From Pseudomonas sp. MWU15-20650 (GTDB taxonomy: Bacteria; Pseudomonadota; Gammaproteobacteria; Pseudomonadales; Pseudomonadaceae): 62,046 bases of DNA. The position numbers and the translations under genes were made by a program. This document shows positions 7,972 to 17,274 of the stretch, piece after piece. Each line of letters begins with the position of its first letter. The stretch's first letter is position 1. The stretch spans positions 1 to 62,046 of the forward strand of contig NZ_JALJFG010000039.1 of NCBI RefSeq assembly GCF_023242475.1, written 5' to 3'. Under the pieces are notes generated by a model. The model had not been told where the DNA came from. It saw only the letters and a program-made list of their open reading frames with translations, and did no database searches.

Positions 7972-9006
7972 TTAGTTGTGAGCGTGCAGCGCTGCGTTCA
8001 ATTCGATGGCCGATTTGTGGGTTTTGCACTCCACGGCACCGGTCTCGGAGTTACGGCGGAACAGCAAGTCCGGTTGGCCGGCCAGCTCGCGTGCCTTGAC
8101 CACTTTGACCAGTTGGTTCTGCTCATCCAGCAGGGCAACCTTGGTCCCGGCGGTGACGTACAGGCCCGATTCCACGGTATTGCGGTCGCCCAACGGGATA
8201 CCGATACCCGCGTTGGCGCCGATCAGGCAGCCTTCGCCCACCTTGATCACGATGTTGCCGCCGCCCGACAGGGTACCCATGGTGGAGCAACCGCCGCCCA
8301 GGTCCGAACCCTTGCCGACGAATACACCTGCCGATACACGGCCTTCGATCATGCCCGGGCCTTCGGTGCCGGCGTTGAAGTTGACGAAGCCTTCGTGCAT
8401 CACGGTGGTGCCTTCGCCTACGTAGGCGCCCAGGCGGATACGCGCGGCGTCAGCGATACGCACGCCGGCCGGCACTACGTAGTCGGTCATTTTCGGGAAC
8501 TTGTCCACCGAGAACACTTCCAGCAGCTCGCCACGCAGGCGTGCTTCCAGTTGGCGTTCGGCCAGTTCGCTGATATCGATCGCGCCCTGGCTGGTCCAGG
8601 CTACGTTCGGCAACTGCGGGAACACACCGGCCAGGCTCAAGCCGTGCGGCTTGACCAGGCGATGGGAGAGCAGGTGCAGCTTGAGGTAAGCCTCAGGCGT
8701 GGAGGTCAGTGCCGCGTCTTCGGCCAACAGCGTGGCGACCAACGGCTTGTGGCTTTCGGCCAGGCGGGTCAGCAGGGCCGCCTGGGTGGCGTCGACGCCT
8801 TTGAGCGCGTCAGCCAGTTGCGAAGCCTGGGCTACGGTAAAGGTGATGGCCTGGTTGCCTTCGGTGTAACCCAGGATTGGGGCGATGGCGGCAATGATTT
8901 CGGCCGATGGGTTGAGCAGCGGTTGCGCGTAAAACACTTCCAGCCAAGCGCCTTGGCGGTTCTGAGTGCCGACGCCGAAGCCCAGGCTGAACAGGGAATG
9001 GGACAT
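7972..9006 (-). CDS. dapD: Tetrahydrodipicolinate N-succinyltransferase
   Basis: DapD transfers succinyl from succinyl-CoA to tetrahydrodipicolinate in the succinylase branch of lysine/DAP synthesis. The 344-residue protein begins MSHSLFSLGFGVGTQNRQG. Its second half carries left-handed beta-helix hexapeptide repeats (for example the stretch around GEGTTVMHEGF and the glycine-rich GGGCSTMGTLSGGG segment), which form the trimeric acyl-CoA site. This is the longer Pseudomonas/actinobacterial-like DapD form rather than the roughly 274-residue E. coli form. It lies downstream of the ArsC-like gene on the same strand with a gap of about 30 bases. Confidence 0.94.
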   Translation of the reverse strand: MSHSLFSLGFGVGTQNRQGAWLEVFYAQPLLNPSAEIIAAIAPILGYTEGNQAITFTVAQASQLADALKGVDATQAALLTRLAESHKPLVATLLAEDAALTSTPEAYLKLHLLSHRLVKPHGLSLAGVFPQLPNVAWTSQGAIDISELAERQLEARLRGELLEVFSVDKFPKMTDYVVPAGVRIADAARIRLGAYVGEGTTVMHEGFVNFNAGTEGPGMIEGRVSAGVFVGKGSDLGGGCSTMGTLSGGGNIVIKVGEGCLIGANAGIGIPLGDRNTVESGLYVTAGTKVALLDEQNQLVKVVKARELAGQPDLLFRRNSETGAVECKTHKSAIELNAALHAHN

Positions 9007-9038
9007 GCTGTTACCTCTACAAAAATGGAAGGGCTGGC

Positions 9039-9401
9039 CTACTTGAGGGCCGCCGAATAAGTATCTGGCTTGAAGCCAATCAGGGTTCTGTCACCGAGAT
9101 CGAGCACCGGGCGCTTGATCATCGAGGGTTGTGCGAGCATCAATTCAATGGCTTTCGACTGATCGAGATCGGCTTTGCGTTCGTCTTCGAGTTTGCGAAA
9201 GGTGGTGCCCGCACGGTTCAAAACCACCTGCCAACCGTGCTCATTGCACCATTGGGTCAAGTGTTCGCGGTCGATACCGGCCGTTTTGTAGTCATGGAAG
9301 TCATAGCTCACAGCGTGCTCATCGAGCCAGGTGCGTGCCTTTTTCATGGTGTCGCAGGCTTTGATGCCGAAAAGGTGCAAGGTTTTGCTTGAAGCGGTCA
9401 A
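9039..9401 (-). CDS. ArsC/Spx-family thioredoxin-fold protein, TTG start
   Basis: This is a 120-residue YffB-like protein. The ArsC-type motif GIKACDTMKKA lies near the N terminus, with a single catalytic-type Cys. The family segment LGFKPDTY-like (here IGFKPDTYSAALK) is at the C terminus. The start is inferred as TTG at 9401, because the frame has no ATG between the Cys motif and unrelated sequence, and GGGGGG lies just upstream at about the right spacing. It is transcribed toward dapD and may be cotranscribed with it. The substrate is unknown; members are glutathione-dependent oxidoreductase-like, and arsenate reduction should not be assumed. Confidence 0.85.
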   Translation of the reverse strand: MTASSKTLHLFGIKACDTMKKARTWLDEHAVSYDFHDYKTAGIDREHLTQWCNEHGWQVVLNRAGTTFRKLEDERKADLDQSKAIELMLAQPSMIKRPVLDLGDRTLIGFKPDTYSAALK

Positions 9402-9614
9402 GGAATTGCCCCCCTTTGGACGTATGAAAGTGCAAGGCCACGGATTATGCCACGACCAGCGGGTTTGGGTGCCGCTCGTCAGCATCGTGCGACGTTTGTG
9501 CAAAAGCCAGCGCGCAGCATAGGCAGGTAACATAGCCGGGTAATATGGCACTTCAACGGCCAGTTGTTGCCTGATGTGTGTCGTAGCAAGTCGATTGTCC
9601 GGGAAACTCGCGTT

Positions 9615-11258
9615 ATGCAAACCGCTTACACCGTTCTTATCCTGCTGATGCTGGTCAGCGTTTCGCGTCTTGTCGGACGTGTTATTCCTTTACCACTGCC
9701 CTTGGTGCAGATTGCCGCTGGTGCCTTGCTGGCCTGGCCCACGCTGGGGCTGCATGTGGCATTGGACCCAGAGCTGTTCCTGTTTTTGTTCCTGCCGCCG
9801 CTGCTGTTTTCCGATGGCTGGCGCATGCCCAAGCGTGAGTTGTGGCGCCTGCGTGGGCCGATCCTGACCCTGGCGGTGGGGCTCGTATTGTTCACGGTTG
9901 TCGGGGCCGGCTACTTCATTCATTGGCTATTGCCCACGATTCCGTTGCCGGTGGCCTTCGCCCTGGCGGCGGTGTTGTCGCCGACGGATGCCGTAGCAGT
10001 GTCGGCTATTGCTCAGAACCGTTTACCCAAACCCCTGATGCATATGCTCCAGGGCGAGGCATTGATGAATGATGCTTCGGGTCTGGTGACCTTCAAGTTT
10101 GCCCTGGCCGCAGCGTTGACCGGCGTGTTTTCCCTGGCTGACGCCGGCCTGACGTTTGTATTGGTCGCCGTGGGCGGCCTGGCGGTCGGGGTGGCGTTGA
10201 GCTGGCTGGTCGGCCGCCTGCGCGCGTGGATGATCGCGCGGGGCTGGGATGATCCTGCGACCCATGTGGTGTTCATGTTGCTGCTGCCCTTTGCAGCGTA
10301 TGTGCTGGCTGAACGCCTGGGGGCGTCGGGCATTCTTTCTGCGGTGGCGGCGGGCATGATGCAAAGCTGGCTCGACCTGTTGCCGCGCCAGACCAGTACG
10401 CGCTTGCTCAACCGCAGTGTGTGGTCGTTGTTGGAGTTTGCGTTCAACGGCCTGATCTTCCTGCTGCTGGGCCTGCAGCTGCCGGACATCATCAAGGCCG
10501 TGGTGAGCCATGAGCCCACGCTCTGGCCCACGTTGATGTACCGCTGCCTGGATGTGGGCGCGATCTTCCTGGTGCTCGTGGTGTTGCGCTTTATCTGGGT
10601 GCAAAGTATCTGGCGGCTGTCGGGGCTGCTTCGCAGGTTACGTGGGAAAAGCGCGCTGACCCTGGTGCCTACGGCCCGTTCCTGCTGGCTGTTGACCGTC
10701 GGTGGCGTACGTGGGGCGGTGACGTTGGCGGGCGTCATGTCGGTGCCCCTGCTGCTGGCGCCGGGGCAGGATTTTCCCGAGCGTGACCTGCTGATCTTCA
10801 TTGCTGCCGGGGTGATCTTGCTGTCACTGGTCGCTGCTTGTATCGCCTTGCCGTTGTTGTTGCGTGGCATCGAGCAGAGCCCGGATGAAAAACACCATAA
10901 AGAGGTGCGCGAGGCGTGGAAAAAAACCGCAGTGGCTGCAATCCATGCCCTCGAAGCGCAAGAGCCGGCAGACACCGAAACCCCTGACGCCGCCCAGGCT
11001 GCGTTGGCGACGGAGCTCAAGGCTCGGTTGATGGCGGAGTATCGTCATCAGTTGGACGTGTTCAACGACTCGGCCGAGGCCCAGGCGCTGGCGCAACAGA
11101 TGGACTTGCTTGAACGCAAACTACGCCTCAAGGCCCTGCGTGCGCAGCGGCTGGAATTGTATCGTTTGAGTCGCCAGCATCAGATTGGCGATGATGTATT
11201 GCGCGAAGTGTTGGCGGACCTGGATATGAGTGAAGCGAATTTGGGGGAACTTAAATAA
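9615..11258 (+). CDS. Monovalent cation:proton antiporter, CPA1 family
   Basis: This 547-residue inner-membrane protein has about a dozen hydrophobic segments up to about residue 415. It has the transport-site motifs of NhaP/CPA1 antiporters: SPTDAVAVSA in one helix and LMNDASGLV in the next. A hydrophilic tail of about 130 residues, rich in Ala/Gln/Leu and probably helical, follows. Cargo is most likely Na+ or K+ in exchange for H+; sequence alone does not decide. The ATG at 9615 begins MQTAYTVLILLMLV and puts the first helix at the N terminus. It ends one base before the convergent metalloprotease gene, leaving no room for a terminator. Confidence 0.88.
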   Translation: MQTAYTVLILLMLVSVSRLVGRVIPLPLPLVQIAAGALLAWPTLGLHVALDPELFLFLFLPPLLFSDGWRMPKRELWRLRGPILTLAVGLVLFTVVGAGYFIHWLLPTIPLPVAFALAAVLSPTDAVAVSAIAQNRLPKPLMHMLQGEALMNDASGLVTFKFALAAALTGVFSLADAGLTFVLVAVGGLAVGVALSWLVGRLRAWMIARGWDDPATHVVFMLLLPFAAYVLAERLGASGILSAVAAGMMQSWLDLLPRQTSTRLLNRSVWSLLEFAFNGLIFLLLGLQLPDIIKAVVSHEPTLWPTLMYRCLDVGAIFLVLVVLRFIWVQSIWRLSGLLRRLRGKSALTLVPTARSCWLLTVGGVRGAVTLAGVMSVPLLLAPGQDFPERDLLIFIAAGVILLSLVAACIALPLLLRGIEQSPDEKHHKEVREAWKKTAVAAIHALEAQEPADTETPDAAQAALATELKARLMAEYRHQLDVFNDSAEAQALAQQMDLLERKLRLKALRAQRLELYRLSRQHQIGDDVLREVLADLDMSEANLGELK

Positions 11259-11259
11259 T

Positions 11260-11994
11260 TCAACTATTGGTCATTGCCCGGATGACTGAGTTGAGCAGTT
11301 TTCCGGCTGGGGATTTATCTTCTGGATAAAGCGACTGCATGAATTTCTTATCGTCTTCGGACATTTCGACGTTACGAGGGATGGGCGCGCCACTGTTTAG
11401 TCTTGAAGCGGGAAACCCGTAGTGCATGATGGATTTGTCATCATAGTCGGGGGTGGCCTGTACTTGTGTGCGTGAGAATTTGCGGATGATGTCGTTATCG
11501 GCTTCATAGCTGAATTTTCCGCGCGATTCATATTCGTCATAGATGTTCTGTCTGTTTAAGTCCAACGTCCGGTCGGGGTGCTGGTGCTCATGTTTCAAGC
11601 CTAGGGCGTGGCCGAATTCATGCTGGACAGTGGCGGCAATACGGGTGGGTGAACTGTTGAAACCAATACTCATGGTGGGCTTAGGCGGCTTGACGTCTCT
11701 GGCATCGGTGCCAACCGTTGACCACCCCGCGCTGGCGTTGTTATCCGCTGCGATCCGTATATCGCCATTGGGGCTGTCAGTAAACTTGAAGTAGAGATTG
11801 GTATGCGGGGCCCATTTGTTGATGTTGTGTTTTACCAGATGCTTTTGTTCTTGGGTCATGTTCAACATGGAGATAGTCAGCACTGAATGCTGAGGCCATA
11901 TCTTGTTGGGAGTCGCTACGCCGCGTTTATGTCTGCTGAGTGGGGTGTAGGCGTAATGAGCTGGCGCGGCAGCGGGCGGGATATTGAGTGTCAT
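11260..11994 (-). CDS. Astacin-like zinc metalloprotease without signal peptide
   Basis: This is a 244-residue metzincin. The zinc motif HEFGHALGLKHEH places H125, H129 and H135 as ligands and E126 as the base. The Met-turn SIMHY (M190, Y192) has the tyrosine typical of astacins (M12A). The N-terminal 30 residues are Pro/Ala-rich without a hydrophobic core, so no Sec signal is visible; export, if any, would use another route. The DNA is clearly more A+T-rich than its neighbours (26 G/C in 60 at 11461-11520, against 44 in 60 at 10201-10260), which suggests acquisition. The ATG at 11994 has AGGTGA upstream; a GTG at 12096 in the same frame lies inside a palindrome and is less likely. Substrate and role are unknown. 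Confidence 0.85.
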   Translation of the reverse strand: MTLNIPPAAAPAHYAYTPLSRHKRGVATPNKIWPQHSVLTISMLNMTQEQKHLVKHNINKWAPHTNLYFKFTDSPNGDIRIAADNNASAGWSTVGTDARDVKPPKPTMSIGFNSSPTRIAATVQHEFGHALGLKHEHQHPDRTLDLNRQNIYDEYESRGKFSYEADNDIIRKFSRTQVQATPDYDDKSIMHYGFPASRLNSGAPIPRNVEMSEDDKKFMQSLYPEDKSPAGKLLNSVIRAMTNS

Positions 11995-12087
11995 GGGGGC
12001 TTCACCTGAGCGTTTGTACCAGATGAGCTTAGGTGGAGTGTTGACGAGCCTTTGTTCCAGTCTATGGGTTGCAAGATACGTCAGGGC

Positions 12088-12112
12088 CGCCCCCACTGCG
12101 TGGGAGCGGCAT
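12088..12112. repeat. Imperfect palindrome after dapC
   Basis: GCCGC-C-CCCAC and GTGGG-A-GCGGC form a hairpin of two 5-bp blocks around one mismatch with a 3-base loop, six bases beyond the dapC stop. No T-tract follows. The core GTGGGAGCGGC resembles a second Pseudomonas REP type, so this may be a solitary REP that also acts as a 3' barrier for dapC mRNA. Confidence 0.5.
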
Positions 12113-12117
12113 GAACC

Positions 12118-13317
12118 TCAAGCGCGACGTTGGATAAAGTCCCGAATCCGCTCAGCCGCTTCCACGCACTCCGCTAATGGCGCAACCAACGCCAGGCGCA
12201 CACGGCCAGCGCCGGGGTTAAAACCGTCCACTTCCCGCGACAGGTAGGACCCCGGCACCACGGTCACGTGTTCTTCCACGAACAAGTCGCGGCAGAAGGC
12301 GGCATCGTCGCCATTCACATTCGGCCACAGATAGAAACCACCGTCCGGGTTTTGCACATCCAGCACCGGCTTGAGGATGGCCAGCACGGCGTCGAACTTC
12401 TCCCGGTACAAGTCGCGGTTGGCTTGTACGTGGGCTTCGTCCTGCCAGGCGGCAATGCTGGCCAATTGGGTTTGTACTGGCATCGCACAGCCATGGTAGG
12501 TGCGATACAGCAGGAAGGCCTTGAGGATGTCGGCGTCACCGGCGACAAACCCGGAACGCAGGCCCGGCAGGTTGGAGCGTTTGGACAGGCTGTGGAATAC
12601 CACGCAACGCTTGAAGTCCTGACGGCCCAGTTCGACACAGGCACTGAGCAGGCCCGGAGGTGGAGCCTGCTCGTCGAAGTACAGCTCGCTGTAACACTCG
12701 TCGGCGGCGATGACGAAGTCATACTCGTCGGCCAATGCGATCAGCTTTTTCAGGGTGTCGACCGGGATCAGCGCACCGGTCGGGTTGCCTGGAGAGCACA
12801 GGAACAAGATCTGGCAGCGTTTCCAGATATCGGGTGATACCGCGTCGAAATCCGGGTTGAAGCCATTGGCATCCAGGCATGGCAGGTAATGCGGCTTGGC
12901 CCCGGCCAGGAACGCGGCGCCCTCGTAGATCTGGTAGAACGGGTTCGGGCTCACCACCAGTGCATCGTCGCCGCGATTGACCACCGTCTGGGTGAAGGCG
13001 AACAGGGCTTCACGGGTGCCGTTGACCGGGAGGATATTGCGCGCCGGGTCCAGCCAGCCTTTGGGCACGTTGAAACGGCGTTCACACCAGGCACCGATGG
13101 ACTCGCGCAGGGCCGGGATGCCCAGGGTAGTCGGATACACCGCCATCTGGTCGAGGTTGTCAGCCAGTGCCTTGGCCACGAAGGCCGGAGATGTGTGCTT
13201 CGGCTCGCCGATGGACAAGGCGATCGGGCGTTTGTCCGGGTGTGGCGTGACGCTGCCGAGCAGGGCACGCAACTTTTCGAACGGGTAGGGCTGCAACTGG
13301 TTCAGGGCGTTGTTCAT
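12118..13317 (-). CDS. dapC: Succinyldiaminopimelate aminotransferase
   Basis: DapC is a class I PLP aminotransferase that makes N-succinyl-L,L-diaminopimelate from the 6-oxo precursor, with glutamate as amino donor. The 399-residue protein shows SIGEPKH near the N terminus, the CSPGNPTG motif at about 174-181, and the PLP lysine K246 in HSLSKRSNLPG. ATG 13317 (MNNALNQLQPYPFEKL) is favoured; an in-frame ATG six bases upstream is possible. Neighbouring glnD and the genes dapD and dapE on the same strand are in keeping with the Pseudomonas arrangement. Some relatives act on N-acetylornithine, so exact specificity is by context. Confidence 0.9.
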   Translation of the reverse strand: MNNALNQLQPYPFEKLRALLGSVTPHPDKRPIALSIGEPKHTSPAFVAKALADNLDQMAVYPTTLGIPALRESIGAWCERRFNVPKGWLDPARNILPVNGTREALFAFTQTVVNRGDDALVVSPNPFYQIYEGAAFLAGAKPHYLPCLDANGFNPDFDAVSPDIWKRCQILFLCSPGNPTGALIPVDTLKKLIALADEYDFVIAADECYSELYFDEQAPPPGLLSACVELGRQDFKRCVVFHSLSKRSNLPGLRSGFVAGDADILKAFLLYRTYHGCAMPVQTQLASIAAWQDEAHVQANRDLYREKFDAVLAILKPVLDVQNPDGGFYLWPNVNGDDAAFCRDLFVEEHVTVVPGSYLSREVDGFNPGAGRVRLALVAPLAECVEAAERIRDFIQRRA

Positions 13318-13373
13318 AGGCATCTCGTTCAAATCATTGGTCATGCGGTCTGCCATGCTTGGCAGATCCAAAT

Positions 13374-13460
13374 GTGGGAGGGGGCGTGCTCCCGATTGGT
13401 GGGTGTCAGTCAGTTAATGGGTATCTGACCCACTGCTATCGGGGGCAAGCCCCTTCCCAC
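13374..13460. repeat. REPIN between dapC and glnD
   Basis: The left arm GTGGGAGGGGGCGTGCTCCCGAT and the right arm ATCGGGGGCAAGCCCCTTCCCAC surround a spacer of about 40 bases. It lies 11 bases beyond the glnD stop and upstream of dapC, where it may stabilise the glnD 3' end. Confidence 0.9.
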
Positions 13461-13471
13461 ATAAGCCCCGC

Positions 13472-16174
13472 TCAAATAGTCAGGCGCGTCAGCTCGACCC
13501 CGGGCTCCTGGGTCACGCTCAATTGCTGCACGATGGCATCCTGCAAGCGTCGGCACAGTTCAGGGTCGGACAACGGCTGGTTGTCGGCGTCGGTAATGAA
13601 GAACACGTCTTCTACCCGCTCGCCGAGGGTCGCAATCTTGGCGTTCTGCAACGACAGGTCGAATTCCAGGAAAATCCCGCCGATGCGTGCCAGCAGCCCC
13701 GGACGGTCCGGCGCGCTCAGTTCCAGCACGGTCACCGGGCGCTGGGCGTCGTTGGAAATGGTCACCTGGGGAGCGAACGCAAAGTGTTTGAGCTGGCGCG
13801 GCACCCGGCGCTGGATGATGGTCGGGTAGTCATCTGGATTGCGCAGGGCTTCGGTCAGGCCCTCGCGGATCTTTTTCACGCGTGCCGGGTTGTCGCCAAT
13901 CGAATCGCCGTCGGTGTCGAGCACGATATAGGTGTCGAGGGTGAACTGGCTGCTGGAAGTGATCACCCGGGCGTCGTGGATGTTCAGGTTGAGCTGGTCC
14001 ATGGCCGCCACGGTCACGGCGAAGAAGTCGTGCTGGTCCGGCGCGTAGATGAAGATTTGTGTGCCACCCTCGAATTCACGCTGGGTGGTCTCCTTGATCA
14101 GTACCAGCGGGCCGCCATCTGCCGGCTGCTGCAGGATCGCGTCACTGTGCCAGGCGACATCGCCGGCGGTGTGGCGCAGGAAGTAATCGTCACCCAGTTG
14201 CGACCACAGTTGCTCGACGTCGTCCGGGTCATTGCCGCCGCGCACCAGGATATCCAGGGCTGCGCTTTGGGTGCGGCGGATCTGCTCTTCGCGGTCCACC
14301 GGGTTCTCCAGGCCGCGCCGCAGGGCACGCTTGGTCTCGGTGTACAACTGGCGCAACAGGCTTGCACGCCACGAGTTCCAGAGTGTCGGGTTGGTGGCGT
14401 TGATGTCGGACACGGTCAGCACATACAGGTAGTCCAGACGGGTTTCATCGCCCACGATCCCGGCGAAATCATGGATCACCTGCGGGTCGGACAGATCCTT
14501 GCGCTGGGCGGTGGTCGACATCACCAGGTGGTTTTGTACCAACCAGACAATCAGGCGGCTGTCCCACAGTGGCAGTTGGTGGCGCTGGCAGAAAGCCTCG
14601 GCATCGACGGCGCCGATTTCCGAGTGATCGCCATGTCGACCTTTGCCGATGTCGTGATACAGGCCCGCCAGGTAGATCAACTCTGGCTTGGGCAGCTTGG
14701 CCATCAGCTTGCTGGCCAGCGGGAATTTCTCTGACACCTGGGTGTACTGCAACTTACGCAGGTGTTTGATCAGGTTCAGGGTGTGAGCGTCCACGGTGTA
14801 GATGTGGAACAGGTCGTGCTGCATCTGCCCGACGATAAAGCCGAACTCCGGCAAGTAGCGTCCGAGGATGCCGTAACGGTTCATCCGCCGCAGGTTGCGA
14901 TGGATGCCGATCCGGCACTTGAACAGTTCGATGAACAGGCTGGTGTTGCGGATATCGTTGCGAAACTCTTCGTCGATCAGGTGACGGTTTTCCCGCAGCA
15001 AACGGATGGTGTCGGCCCGCACGCCTTTGATTTCCGGCTGCTGGGCCATCAATACGAAGATCTCCAGCATGGCGAACGGGGTGCGGCGGAACACATTGTC
15101 GTTGCGCGCTTCGATATAGCCGTCGTGCAGTTGGAAGCGTGCGTTGATTGGCTGCGGTGGAGCTTCGTCTTCGGGGGCCAGAATCACTTCTTCGAAGTGC
15201 TGGATGATCAGGTCGCTGAGTTGGGCAATGCTCATGACCACCCGGTAGTACTGCTGCATGAAGCTTTCGATGCTGGTCTTCGCGTCTTCGCCTTCAAAGC
15301 CCAGCAATGTGGCGATGGAGCGCTGATGGTCGAACAGCAAGCGGTCTTCGGCGCGACCGGCGAGCATGTGCAGGGCATAACGCACTTTCCACAGGAATTC
15401 CTGGGAAGAGGCCAGCAGGGCGTTTTCGCTCTCTACCAGGAAGCCTTCGCCGGCCAGGGCGCGCAGGTTCAGGGTGCCGTACTGGCGGCGGGCGACCCAC
15501 AAAATCGTCTGGATGTCCCGCAGCCCGCCGGGCGACCCTTTGACGTTGGGTTCCAGGTTGTATTCGGTGTCGTTGTACTTGTGGTGCCGGGCTTTCTGCT
15601 CGGCACGCTTGGCCAGGAAGAAGTCCTTGCTCGGCCACATATGGGCGGTGCTGGTGACCTCGAGCATACGCTGGCGCAGGCGTTCGGGGCCGGCGATGGT
15701 GCGGCTTTCCATCAGGTTGGTGATGACGGTCAGGTCGGCGCGGGCCTCTTCGGCGCATTCGTCCACCGAGCGTACGCTTTGGCCGACTTCCAGGCCGATA
15801 TCCCACAGCAATGTCAGAAAGCGCTCGATGGAATCGCGAAAGATCTCGTGGTCGGCGCTGTCCAGCAGGATCAGCAGGTCGATGTCGGAGTAGGGGTGCA
15901 GTTCGCCGCGACCGTAGCCGCCGACCGCCACCAGGGCGATATCGGCGTCTTCGCTCCAACTGAACTGTTCCCATGCCTTTTGCAGGATATTGTCGACGAA
16001 CCAGGCGCGGTCCTCGATCAGCCGACGAATATCCCGGCCGCTGAGAAAGCGCTCATCGAGCACCTCGCGCGCCTGGCGGATAGCCTTTTTGAAAGCAGCG
16101 ATGGGGCTCGCCTTCAATGCCAGCTCGGCCTGAAACTGGCCACGGTCGAAGAGTTCGGGATCCACCTGGGGCAT
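13472..16174 (-). CDS. glnD: PII uridylyltransferase/uridylyl-removing enzyme
   Basis: GlnD senses glutamine and adds or removes UMP on PII (GlnB/GlnK), setting NtrBC and glutamine synthetase activity. The 900-residue protein has a nucleotidyltransferase domain with GGYGRGELHPYSDIDL (aspartates 97 and 99), an HD hydrolase domain with LYHDIGKGRHGDHSEIG near the middle, and two C-terminal ACT domains. One of these shows the ELSAPDRPGLLARIG pattern. ATG 16174 is chosen over the adjacent TTG. It follows map on the same strand after 64 bases. The transporter near 58 kb carries a possible NtrC/sigma-54 promoter, i.e. a target of the cascade GlnD controls. Confidence 0.96.
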   Translation of the reverse strand: MPQVDPELFDRGQFQAELALKASPIAAFKKAIRQAREVLDERFLSGRDIRRLIEDRAWFVDNILQKAWEQFSWSEDADIALVAVGGYGRGELHPYSDIDLLILLDSADHEIFRDSIERFLTLLWDIGLEVGQSVRSVDECAEEARADLTVITNLMESRTIAGPERLRQRMLEVTSTAHMWPSKDFFLAKRAEQKARHHKYNDTEYNLEPNVKGSPGGLRDIQTILWVARRQYGTLNLRALAGEGFLVESENALLASSQEFLWKVRYALHMLAGRAEDRLLFDHQRSIATLLGFEGEDAKTSIESFMQQYYRVVMSIAQLSDLIIQHFEEVILAPEDEAPPQPINARFQLHDGYIEARNDNVFRRTPFAMLEIFVLMAQQPEIKGVRADTIRLLRENRHLIDEEFRNDIRNTSLFIELFKCRIGIHRNLRRMNRYGILGRYLPEFGFIVGQMQHDLFHIYTVDAHTLNLIKHLRKLQYTQVSEKFPLASKLMAKLPKPELIYLAGLYHDIGKGRHGDHSEIGAVDAEAFCQRHQLPLWDSRLIVWLVQNHLVMSTTAQRKDLSDPQVIHDFAGIVGDETRLDYLYVLTVSDINATNPTLWNSWRASLLRQLYTETKRALRRGLENPVDREEQIRRTQSAALDILVRGGNDPDDVEQLWSQLGDDYFLRHTAGDVAWHSDAILQQPADGGPLVLIKETTQREFEGGTQIFIYAPDQHDFFAVTVAAMDQLNLNIHDARVITSSSQFTLDTYIVLDTDGDSIGDNPARVKKIREGLTEALRNPDDYPTIIQRRVPRQLKHFAFAPQVTISNDAQRPVTVLELSAPDRPGLLARIGGIFLEFDLSLQNAKIATLGERVEDVFFITDADNQPLSDPELCRRLQDAIVQQLSVTQEPGVELTRLTI

Positions 16175-16238
16175 CAATCGGTTTTCCTTTCTATCTATCA
16201 GTCGGTCACAACATCGTTTTGGAAAACCAACGCAACCT

Positions 16239-17021
16239 TTATGCCGAGACGCGCGGGATCGTATCGTCTGCGCGCAGGGTGAAGATCTCGTAGCCGGTTT
16301 CGGTGACCAGCAGGGTGTGTTCCCACTGGGCCGAGAGCTTGCGGTCCTTGGTGATGGCGGTCCAGCCGTCGCCCAGTACCTTGGTGTCGGCCTTGCCCTG
16401 GTTGATCATCGGCTCGATGGTAAAGGTCATGCCCGCTTTCAGCTCCATGCCGGTGCCGGCGCGGCCGTAGTGCAGGATCTGCGGTTCTTCGTGGAACACT
16501 TTACCAATGCCGTGGCCGCAGAATTCGCGCACGACCGAGAAACCGTTCTTTTCGGCGTGCTTCTGGATCACTTCGCCGATATCGCCCAGGCGGCAGCCAG
16601 GTTTTACGATCTCGATCGCCTTGTACATGCATTCCTGGGTGACCTGGGACAGGCGCTCGGCCCAGACTGGCACGGTGCCGACGTGGAACATACGGCTGGT
16701 GTCGCCGTGGTAGCCGTCCTTGATCACGGTGACGTCGATGTTCAGGGTGTCGCCGTCTTTCAGCGGCTTGTCACCTGGAATCCCGTGGCAGACCACGTGG
16801 TTGATCGAGGTGCAGATCGACTTGGGAAAGCCTTTGTAGTTCAGCGGGGCGGGGATGGCCTTTTGCACGTCAACTATATAGTCGTGGCAAATGCGGTCCA
16901 GCGCTTCGGTGGTCACGCCGGGCTTGACGTGTTCGGCGATCATTTCCAGTACGTCGGCTGCCAGTTTGCCGGCAACGCGCATGCCTGCAATGTCTTCGGC
17001 GGTTTTCAAGGTAACGGTCAT
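16239..17021 (-). CDS. map: Methionine aminopeptidase, type I
   Basis: Map removes the initiator methionine from nascent proteins. The 260-residue cytoplasmic protein keeps all five metal ligands of the pita-bread fold: D96 in NIDVT, D107 in GDTSRM, H170 in CGHGIG, E203 in TIEPM and E234 in QWEHT. Length is typical of short type I enzymes. It is divergent from rpsB across a 387-base intergenic region, the same map/rpsB arrangement as in E. coli. Confidence 0.97.
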   Translation of the reverse strand: MTVTLKTAEDIAGMRVAGKLAADVLEMIAEHVKPGVTTEALDRICHDYIVDVQKAIPAPLNYKGFPKSICTSINHVVCHGIPGDKPLKDGDTLNIDVTVIKDGYHGDTSRMFHVGTVPVWAERLSQVTQECMYKAIEIVKPGCRLGDIGEVIQKHAEKNGFSVVREFCGHGIGKVFHEEPQILHYGRAGTGMELKAGMTFTIEPMINQGKADTKVLGDGWTAITKDRKLSAQWEHTLLVTETGYEIFTLRADDTIPRVSA

Positions 17022-17238
17022 ACAGGCTCTCTCTAGCGCGACGCGCTGAAATCAATACGGTTCGCGGGGGCGCGACAAAAGGTAACGGTGTTCGCGCAGG
17101 CCCCAAAAAACGCGATTCTAACAGACGATGGCGTCAAATCATGAGCGTCTGATGATCGCTTCTCTCTACAAGGTAGGACTATGTTGGCTCTATTCAAGGG
17201 GTTGCGCAAAGGTGACGGGTGGCGAATGCGATTGCGGG

Positions 17239-17267
17239 TTTCGTTTTTTTCGTTGCTGTGGTATAAA
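17239..17267 (+). promoter_or_regulatory. Candidate rpsB promoter
   Basis: TATAAA at 17262-17267 is a good -10 box. TTTCGT at 17239-17244, 17 bases upstream, is a weak -35. It is the only clear -10 in the second half of the map-rpsB intergenic region and would give a leader of about 135 bases. In the first half (17022-17238) I see no other convincing signal. Confidence 0.45.
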
Positions 17268-17274
17268 ATGCGCC

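Noticed and set aside
11995..12096. N-terminal extension of the metalloprotease to a GTG at 12096
   Set aside because: The extension begins inside a palindrome, lacks a ribosome site and adds no signal peptide; ATG 11994 has AGGTGA upstream.
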